Assembly (NCBI GenBank): GCA_008931825.1
Contig: QXVZ01000327.1
Span: 209,270-267,883 of the forward strand
Reading direction: 5' to 3'
DNA from: Phallusia fumigata
Taxonomy: Eukaryota; Chordata; Ascidiacea; Phlebobranchia; Ascidiidae
Length of the DNA: 58,614 nucleotides
The notes beneath the pieces were generated by a model. That model was not told the origin of the DNA. It saw only the letters and a program-made list of their open reading frames with translations, and searched no databases. How positions within the stretch are numbered: position 1 is the stretch's first letter; each line of letters opens with the position of its first letter. Below, in pieces: positions 51,434-58,614 of this stretch. The position numbers and the translations under genes were made by a program.

Positions 51434-53610
51434 ATGGGTTTATCATCCAGCATTTTCAGCAGAGAGGAACTGGCCGAATATGCTGACCTCACACATTTTA
51501 CGGAAGGAGAAATCATCGAGTAATAATTTGTTTGGTGACTTTGCTTTTAGTCACGCACAAGCAGTGTTTTCCGTTTTTTTACCTAAACGTCATGGTTTTG
51601 TAGCTTATGGAAAAAGTTTTCATCTCTTTTACCTTCCTCCGAATCTTCAAACACGAAAGCAACCATTTCACCGGAAGCCCTAAGCAATTTACCTGAACTG
51701 AAAGTAAGTCGAATATCAGAACAATCTATTGTACACATAAATGGGCAGAAACAAAAGTGAAGCAACAGTCCTTAAACATTAATTAATTTATTTCATTGAA
51801 AAAAATTATTTAATTTATTTACATGAAATAAAAGCCGTAAATATATTTTGGGCGCTTAATAGAGATTTACAGAAAAAAGGGTGACAACATAAACCAAAAT
51901 ATACCTTCTGTGAGTTATTATTTTGGTTTGTCCGTGATATCAGAAACAAAAGAGATATACACATCCTTTTTCTTTTGGTCAATTTCTACATTCTATTTGT
52001 TTCAGCAAAATCCATTTTTGGATAGACTTTGTTGCATTTTTTCCACTTCCTCTGGTGAAGAAGCATGCTTGACTTTTGAGGACTTTTTGGACATGATGAA
52101 CGTACTTTCGGAAAAAGCGTCATTTGCTCTAAAATCGTCATATGCCTTTGACATATTCGGTCAGTATCCAAATTTAACACACGTAAACACGTACCTAAAC
52201 ATTTCGTTTATTTGTAGATTGCAACGCCAACGGCTTTATTGACGCAGATGATATACGTCATGTTGTCGAGTGTGTAACTGGACACAAGGATGGTTTGGAC
52301 AACGAAGATTTAACACAAAGTTTAATCGATTCGGTAGGAAAACAATGGGTAACAACGCCGTATCTAATTTGTGTCCACCAGTTTGTCAGTAAAACGTTGT
52401 GCTTTTGTAAAATACACTCATGTTGAAACAGTCACATGTATGGTACGATGTATGGTGATTGAAACGATGTTTTAGCGACGACTTTATGACACACGCATAA
52501 AGCTGGATAAACAGAAAAGCGTGTTTGCTTTTTCAATCGGGCTAGTCATTTACCCTGGCAATGATTAATAAAAAAGCTGCTACTTTATAGACTAGGGAAC
52601 GAGAATAGTTTTTTACCCAATCCATGTTTGGATGCTTTTGCCCGACAATTATAATAAAACATCAGCACGTGCCAACCCAAACTTTTACAGATCATGAGAG
52701 AAGCGGATTTGGATCAGGACAACCAGCTTGGCCGTTCCGAATTTGAACACGTTCTTTCCAAATCTCCTGATTTTATGAAGTATGATTCTATTTCTTTTTT
52801 CAGTATAAAAGGCTGGATTTTGTGCATCAAGAAGGACATCCAATAGAGTTCAGCTGGTTATTATTAAAAGTCCTGATTTTTGATACGCTACGGAAATAAA
52901 AATCCGTTTAGTCCAGTGGTTATTCCGTTTAGTCCGTTTTTCAAACCATATTGGGCCCAGCTAGACAAAAATACACGACTTTCCTAACCAACACAACTTC
53001 AAATTGTATTTTACTTAATTCACGCATCTTTGGTTTTTACAAAACGCGTTTTGGGGGCTTGGGGCGTCTTGTTATCTTTGATTCATTTTTTTTTTAATTT
53101 AAATAACTGCCGCACCGTTTTCCACTTAAACAAAAACCGCTAAGTAATGGCGACCAAGTTAAAATGCTATTTTGTAATATAGTAAGGTAACGTACTGCTG
53201 TAATCAAATATCGGATATTTAGCTTCCTAAATGTTCTTGCCAAAAAATGACAGTTCTATTGGTGAAATGAGATCTAGTGTTAAAGCAAACACTAGATCCG
53301 ACACAAACCATTGCAAGCGCTCGGGAACAATAACTGACGTTGCAATCAATGTCAAATATTGCATTCCATGTTTATTTTCCCGAATTGCTTGATTGGCATC
53401 CCATAACCAATTTCAAGAATTTAAAAGGCTAGCACTTCGTTACAACTCATAACAGTTTGTCACGCACCAATTTGTCATAAGCGCCTGATGGTCAAGTGAA
53501 TAACGGAAGGTTGTCTTCACAAGGACCAACAATCTTGTTGGTTCTAATTCCCTTCAGTTCCTCGTTCTCTTTATCTATTTTTTTTCAGCTCGTTCAAGAT
53601 TAGAATTTAA
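51434..53610 (+). CDS. Calcium- and integrin-binding protein (CIB family), 6 exons
   Basis: Exons: 51434-51519, 51604-51703, 52006-52159, 52218-52333, 52691-52779, 53589-53610, in frame to 188 residues (human CIB1 has 191). The start MGLSSSIFS fits an N-myristoylation signal (Gly2, Ser6). Family blocks are EYADLTHFTEGEI, LPELKQNPFLDRL, CIFSTSSGEE, LTFEDFLDMMNVLSEKA and YAFDIFD. Two C-terminal EF-hand loops are canonical: DCNANGFIDADD, ending in Asp as in CIB proteins, and DLDQDNQLGRSE. It ends SPDFMNSFKIRI. CIB proteins bind Ca2+/Mg2+ and contact integrin alpha tails and kinases; CIB2/3 also serve mechanotransduction channels. The central part reads closer to CIB1, while the KIRI end is CIB2/3-like, so I do not assign a number. 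The last exon codes only seven residues. Confidence 0.93.
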
Positions 53611-54567
53611 ACGTGCTTTCATACGTCTGCATTGACGGAACCAAACCTGAAAGTGGACGTACATCTTTCAAGCAACAAACCAAGAATTGTACAATATTCA
53701 CTTGTCTAGTGGGGTTGGACTTGCAGCACTTATCCCCAGATTTACTTGCATTTTATAGTTTATATTTGTGTTACGTCTTTCGCTCTTTGTGTGTTTATGA
53801 GTCGCAATAAATGTACACTGTCACACAGACCAAACGTACATGCATATTTAGGGCCATTTGGACACGACCATGCTGTGATACGTTTCATGGAATGGTGAAA
53901 GACCCTACCTCTGTACCTACCTACCTGTACTGGTGTGGTATAACCGCAAGGAAATCAGGCTGAATTAACACTAGCAATTAGACAAAGAGCAATTTGGGTA
54001 ATTTCTGTCTCAATAAGTAACTGGATTTGATTACATCCCACGTGCACATTTCCTTTTGTCATATGCTTTGGAAGAAGACAATTGCCATAAAAATGTCATC
54101 AGAAGATATTTTTAACAGTAACAATGATTTTATCGCAAACACTGTTGAAAGTAGTGCAGAAAGTGGTGAGCAATCTAACAAGCACTTTAGGACGTATTAT
54201 TTTTGCCCTTATAATGTCACATTGGAACATTGACTTCGAAATTATCACAACTCTTTTAACGTCCTCGAAACGACTAAGCCTAGAGCAATTCATTTTAGGA
54301 TATTTTTATCAACTCAGGGCTTATAACGGTATTTGTTTGATACTTGCCACGACAAAAATCCTAAAATGGCCAACAAATGTATACATGTGTAGACTATCTG
54401 TCGCAGGGTTAAACGCGACAGACAAATGCAGACGTAGCGTATGTACCATGTCAGGCAAATGTGACAAAAACATTGGGAAAGACACAAATAAATATAAAGG
54501 AGGACCTGTACTAACAGCGTCAAAAAGCAAAACAACATTATTCACAGAATGTATACGCTTTTAGCTT
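53611..54567. other. CIB 3' UTR and non-coding sequence
   Basis: A poly(A) signal lies at 53806. A 146-codon plus-strand frame (54124-54564) abuts the tRNA-like foldback element; it has no recognisable domain, signal peptide or splice context and is best treated as unassigned. Confidence 0.5.
53806..53811 (+). terminator. poly(A) signal for the CIB gene
   Basis: AATAAA 196 bp past the CIB stop, followed by a TG-rich stretch (TGTACACTGTC). A candidate by position and sequence. Confidence 0.5.
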
Positions 54568-54582
54568 GGCTTAGAAAAACCT

Positions 54583-54651
54583 AGCCTGAGGTGGGATTCG
54601 TACTCACAACAGGAGCCTGTCCTGGCGCTCTACCAACTAAGCTACGCAGGC
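54583..54651 (-). ncRNA. tRNA-like sequence, left arm
   Basis: 69 nt. Acceptor strands GCCTGCG and CTCAGGC pair at 6 of 7 positions. The D-arm carries a perfect Pol III A-box (TAGCTTAGTTGG), and the T-arm loop TACGAAT has near-B-box form. The anticodon arm leaves only one variable-loop base and lacks U33, so this is not a functional tRNA gene. Confidence 0.55.
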
Positions 54652-54921
54652 TCGGCGGTGCACCTGCCGAAAATCGAATCACAGATACCACTGTCAGCTA
54701 CATGCTGCACATGTCAGCTTCTAGTAGGGGATCGCCAGATCGGCCATAGCATTTAAATGTAAATTATATGCTTGCGCATAGTTGGTCCTAGGATTTGTCC
54801 TGATGTTTTCATGCAGGCCAACGATAACGACACACTCGCATATAAATCATAGCACGCCACGCCTGCAAGAGGAGTTATACCGGATCGTAGGCAGGTAGCG
54901 GTGTCTGTGGTTCGACTTTTG

Positions 54922-54995
54922 GCCTACGTAGTTCAGTTGGTAGAGCGTCAGCCCCGGTTAGGCGCCGGTCGTGGGTACGAATCCCACCTCAGGCT
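54922..54995 (+). ncRNA. tRNA-like sequence, right arm
   Basis: 74 nt, close to normal tRNA length. A-box TAGTTCAGTTGG and B-box GGTACGAATCC (one mismatch) are present, with a perfect five-pair T-stem (GTGGG/CCCAC). The acceptor pairs at 5 of 7. The anticodon region is GC-rich and does not fold into a standard five-pair arm. It is probably a Pol III-transcribed repeat head rather than a tRNA. Confidence 0.55.
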
Positions 54996-55009
54996 AGGTT
55001 TTTCTAGCC

Positions 55010-56707
55010 ATGCCTCGCTTGCTGGAAATGCTTGTAAGGCTGATTACGATACGGTATAACGCCTCTTGCAGTCCTGGCGTATTATGTTTGATATGTGAGT
55101 GTACCGATATCGTTGTACCAAATATGCTTAAAGCATATAATTCACATTTAAAGCCTACCCGCAGTAATTATGGGCCCCCTTCCACAAAGAGGATACATAC
55201 ATATTTTTTTTATTTTTTCTGTCTAACGCGGGTTGGTTCCTACGTTTTGGCCACGAAAGAGTTGTTCAAATTTTTATTTGCGCCAGTTCATCCACAGGCT
55301 CCCAAAACGTGGAATTTTTTAAACAGAAATATGGGCGTTTTGCTGATTAAAATTAGGCGGTGATGACCTCAATGCGTTTGCTATTTTGCGATGTACAAGA
55401 CAGTGCGACACAGCAATTTATTTGTTCGTTTTTGTTTTTAGGTCTGTCATTTCGCTGCTGTATGGTTAGTCTAGATCATTTCTATGCAGTATGTATCGTA
55501 CAAGAAACACCTTCCAGCATATAGGCTATAAACAGAATATCATGTTTTACGACAGACGAATACCACGTGTTGATACTACACCACTGTTTTACGTGATTTC
55601 GTAGTATTAACCAACGTTAATTTTATAAATGATTGTGTGTAGTGTTAACCCCGTCCTAAAAACATCACCACTATATTCAGTAATTGCATATGTGTGTGGG
55701 GACCCATGTGTTTATGCTAGCAAAAACAATTATGGCATAAAAATACCAAGAGAATTAGGGACCTAATGAAATGCGGGTGTTGAATATACATCCAATATAT
55801 CATAAAGGAAACGGTACATGTGGAAAACATCTTTTAGTGGTAGTAGTGTATGTGGGATGAAAAAATGAAGAACGCCACGTACCTTTCTAGTTAGGCTAAA
55901 TCATATTGCAGACACGAAACAAAAATAACATATATAGCTCGTAAATCAAAATTTAAAGCAAAAATTAGGCTATTATCATGTGGGTAAAAATTATAAGTTT
56001 ATAAATAATAAAGTTTGGTCTGCATAAAGTTTAGTTGAGTTTATGTTTCATGAAGGATATTTGTACAGATTCCTCCTAGAAGTGGCTATAACAGTCATGG
56101 CTTTTTTCCACACCTGTATATAAACACAAAACACAGATTTTTTCAACTTAAAAATGTTCTGCTAACCAAACGCCCTTCCAATCGTAACACGTTGTATTTA
56201 CCTTGATCGGCCACAGGTACGACCTTCGCAATTCCGGAGTCAAAGTTTTTCGATTTTTTTTGTTAGAACTGCAAATTGTTCGCAAGTTGATTGTCTTGGC
56301 AGTGCCTGGGGTGCAGTCAAATGGGCCAGTAAATGGATTGTGTTGCACTATTAATGTTGTGCACTAAGGGTGGAATTCACCAAGTAGGATTAAACTGGGA
56401 TTAACGTAATCCTGGATTAAGTAACAGATTATCTCTGACAGCGGTATTCACCAACCTGGATTATTTTTTAATCCAGGATTAAATAGCCCAAAAGTTAGCT
56501 TTGTTAAGTGCATTCTGACGAGTTTGGTCACAAGCAAGCTCAATTCTACAGTTTATTTTTGTGACAAAATTTCGAGGCTTAAAAATAAAAACATACGGAA
56601 ACCAAACTTTTGGTTAATTGGAGAGAATAGAGTTTTTAACACATTATAAAATAAGCCCGGGTATTTCCCATCGTCATTCCTTCGACACTATTTGCTGTAT
56701 CTTGGAG
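55010..56707. repeat. non-coding region with dispersed repeats and hairpins
   Basis: 55160-55345 is an inverted copy of the family at 60-130 and 57305-57395: GGGCCCCCTTCCACAAAG, then an A/T-rich run, then TACGTTTTGGCCACGAAAG. 55697-55745 is the inverse of 4636-4683. 56376-56485 contains AATTCACCAA and ATTCACCAA blocks and the perfect hairpin CCTGGATTA...TAATCCAGG, with AATCC(A/T)GGATTAA motifs repeated, as in a small palindromic MITE. No gene was found. Confidence 0.5.
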
Positions 56708-56756
56708 GCGGGGTTGTAACAATTTAGTGACAGGGTGTCACTCGCTGCCTGTCACT

Positions 56757-56890
56757 GACAGGGTGTCCCGGATTTGTGACAGGGTGTCCCTGATTTGTGA
56801 CAGGGTGTCCCTGATTTTGTGACAGGGTGTCCCTGATTTGTGACGGGGTATCCCTGATTTTGTGACAGGGTGTCCGAAATTTGTGACGTA
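56757..56890. repeat. tandem array of 22-23-bp units, about six copies
   Basis: Each unit is close to GTGACAGGGTGTCCCTGATT plus two or three T/G bases. The third unit and the fifth unit each carry an extra T, and the fifth has GGGGTATCC. The array reads open on the minus strand only because the unit lacks stops in some frames; it is not a protein. Confidence 0.9.
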
Positions 56891-57940
56891 TGTCACAGCG
56901 TGCCACCATCGATAACTTTCCAACAACGGTTACTTTGCATCTATGGTAACTTACATATGGCGTCACAGATTGTCTTACTAATATCACTTCCCTGGTTTTG
57001 TAAAGTTCACTAAATTATAATTTTTGACTATTATTACGTCCAACCCAACCTAATGATTCGTTATGAAGCACATTCGGTGCTACTTATGTAAGTTGATTAC
57101 ATTTAGCTGCACCAAAAAGGAAGATCTGTGACTTGAGGATGTCAAATATTTGAAGTTGGTTATAGCAACCTAAACAGCTATAGTCTCTATAGTAGACAAA
57201 AATGAGGCCTTGAAATGGAGTTTATTTTTAAACAAAGTTGTTGTAAACACTGAACACAAAAAGGCAAAAACATGTAAATGTTTAGATACAAAGAGAACAA
57301 AATTTGAACAACTGTTTCTTGACCAAAACGTGGGAACAAACTGAAAAAACAAAGTAAAAACAATATGCGCCCCCTTCGTGGAAGAGAACCGATTGTTACT
57401 GAACAATGTTGTGGTTGCTTTGAAACTAGTTCACCAAAACAAAAATAAAGTTTTAAAAATACCCCACAGTTACTAATAATATTTGTGCTACCAAGATATG
57501 AACAAAGTTTAATGATTATCAGAGTGTTATAAAAATTATTGGAACTTGTTTATTATTAACCTGTGTTTACTGCACTTATTTCCAAGAATTGGGACATCTT
57601 GACACAAACAACATCATGTAAGCTTCACAAGGATTTGGAACAGAAAGTTTTAACAAAAAAGTTGAAATCACATGGTTTTTCACTTCTTTTACCAACATGT
57701 TGCCACATCAGTTTGTATTTATGCATTTAAGACTATAGCTGGTCATGTTTTGGGATATAACTGGAATTAAAACTTACTTCTGTTTTCCTTTGTGGGATAG
57801 TTAATCCTGCATTGGATGTGATGCATTTTTTCATGCAAGGTAACTGTTGCTTTTTCAGGCTTAGATTCACTTGATGCACACAAGGGAAAGCAAGAGCAAG
57901 AATACAAGGCCTTCTTCAAAAACTTATTATCAACAAACAA

Positions 57941-58161
57941 ATCTTTTTCTTCAAGAAATTTTTCTAGCAACTGTAGTTTGCAAAACAATATTACTCAGTA
58001 CTCACAGCACGTCATTTTCTAACAGTTTTTGGAACAACATCCCACACCAGTTAAACTAATCTTTTTCTTCCAGACATTTTTCTAGCAACTGCAGTTCGCA
58101 TAACAATATTACTCACATCACGTCATTTTTTAACAGTTTTTGGAACAACATCCCACATTAG
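57941..58161. repeat. tandem duplication, period 118 bp
   Basis: Copies 57941-58050 and 58059-58161 share ATCTTTTTCTTC, TTTTTCTAGCAACTG, AACAATATTACTCA, CACGTCATTTT and GTTTTTGGAACAACATCCCA in the same order. They lie inside the 56708-58350 element, before its right-hand array. Confidence 0.9.
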
Positions 58162-58350
58162 ATACTGAGCAAATACGCCGAATGCTTTGCCAATTCTGTG
58201 ACACCGATTTTCAGGGACACCCAAAATCAGGGACACCCAAATCCGCAGCGACTTTAGTGACAGCCTGTCCCTGATTTGGTGACATACAACGGGTGTCAGT
58301 GACACCTGTCACAAACGTGACAGGGTGTCACAAAAATGTCACAACCCCTG

Positions 58351-58614
58351 TTGCTGAAACGAGTTGATGATCAACGAAGTGGAACGAAAGTTAAATTTTC
58401 TGTTACAACATGTTTTGTTTTGTGAATTTTATTGGTGAAAAACCGTTTACACTAAAAATACAGTGCGTAATATATAATCACAGTCAAAGAAAAATATTAG
58501 GGATTATAATACCAGCAGTGAGACTGTTGCAAGTATGCCATAGTCGACCAGAAACGAAATCGCACAAAACTTACCATTTGCTAAAAACCTACTGCATTTG
58601 TTGTGTACAAAAAA
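58351..58614. other. right edge, nothing recognised
   Basis: 264 bp of AT-rich sequence outside the inverted-repeat element, with no exon, RNA or repeat family seen. Confidence 0.5.

Larger units (their letters stand above)
54568..55009. mobile_element. 442-bp foldback element with divergent tRNA-like arms
   Basis: The ends GGCTTAGAAAAACCTAGCC and, reversed, GGCTAGAAAAACCTAGCC continue inward as inverted repeats through CTGAGGTGGGATTCGTA. Beyond the tRNA-like units the inversion is weaker but continues (CCGAAAATCGAATCACAGATA against CCAAAAGTCGAACCACAGACA). Each arm holds a tRNA-like unit pointing outward (54583-54651 minus, 54922-54995 plus). The middle 170 bp is unique. It could be a SINE pair or a MITE built from a tRNA-derived repeat. 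Confidence 0.7.
56708..58350. mobile_element. 1.64-kb inverted-repeat element with subterminal tandem arrays
   Basis: The left end GCGGGGTTGTAACAATTTAG and the reversed right end CAGGGGTTGTGACATTTTTG are inverted repeats, both running on into GTGACA...TGTCAC blocks. Just inside the left end, 56757-56890 is an array of about six 22-23-bp units (GTGACAGGGTGTCCCTGATTT type). 58196-58320 carries related units, mainly in the opposite orientation (CAGGGACACCCAAAATCAGG). The interior holds a dispersed-repeat copy (57305-57395) and a 118-bp-period duplication. No transposase is encoded. The CAGGGG ends suggest hAT, but no clear 8-bp duplication is visible. Confidence 0.7.

Noticed and set aside
54124..54564. 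146-codon plus-strand frame ending beside the foldback element
   Set aside because: The longest anonymous frame, but with no domain, signal or coding bias that I can see; left unassigned.
54583..54995. A pair of functional tRNA genes
   Set aside because: A- and B-boxes are good, but neither copy has a proper anticodon arm, and acceptor mismatches are present.
56724..56987. 87-codon minus-strand frame with repeated HP-V-T-N-type residues
   Set aside because: It is the translation of the 22-23-bp tandem array; unit length and stop absence explain it.

Overview
The window is animal nuclear DNA: AT-rich, with intron-rich compact genes (introns from about 55 bp, canonical GT-AG) and no prokaryotic features. 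The protein set reads as chordate. The compact gene structure and AT-richness fit a tunicate such as Ciona or a relative. That assignment is an inference and I cannot confirm a species.

Seven protein-coding genes can be read. From left to right they are: (1) a CSE1L/exportin-2 gene on the minus strand (738-7277), whose last third lies off the left edge; (2) an intronless RRM-MYND-Tudor protein on the plus strand (9847-12600), with the architecture of germline piRNA-pathway Tudor proteins (Vreteno/TDRD1 type); (3) a 14-exon acetyl-CoA synthetase of the ACSS2 type on the plus strand (15494-23413); (4) a 13-exon BTB/POZ protein with five C2H2 zinc fingers on the minus strand (25488-31757); (5) a Sox HMG-box transcription factor closest to group F on the plus strand (35801-41143); (6) a PINX1-like G-patch protein on the minus strand (46685-48907); (7) a calcium- and integrin-binding (CIB) EF-hand protein on the plus strand (51434-53610). 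Exons were joined by eye from splice sites and frame continuity. All but CSE1L give complete start-to-stop reading frames: 917, 682, 585, 869, 291 and 188 residues. The neighbours are functionally unrelated, as expected for an ordinary animal locus.

Introns and intergenic stretches hold many short non-autonomous DNA transposons, most of them hAT-like. The best has a perfect 8-bp target-site duplication (14164-14894). Others carry CAGTGG- or GATGCACC-type ends. At least two dispersed repeat families recur between the two ends of the window.

The most unusual non-coding signals are: a hammerhead-ribozyme-like motif on the minus strand inside an ACSS2 intron (about 20977-21038), complete except for one core adenosine; a 442-bp foldback element whose two arms are divergent tRNA-like units (54568-55009); and a 1.64-kb inverted-repeat element with subterminal arrays of a 22-23-bp unit at both ends (56708-58350). 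The CSE1L gene also appears to lack one conserved exon, in a place where skipping it keeps the frame.
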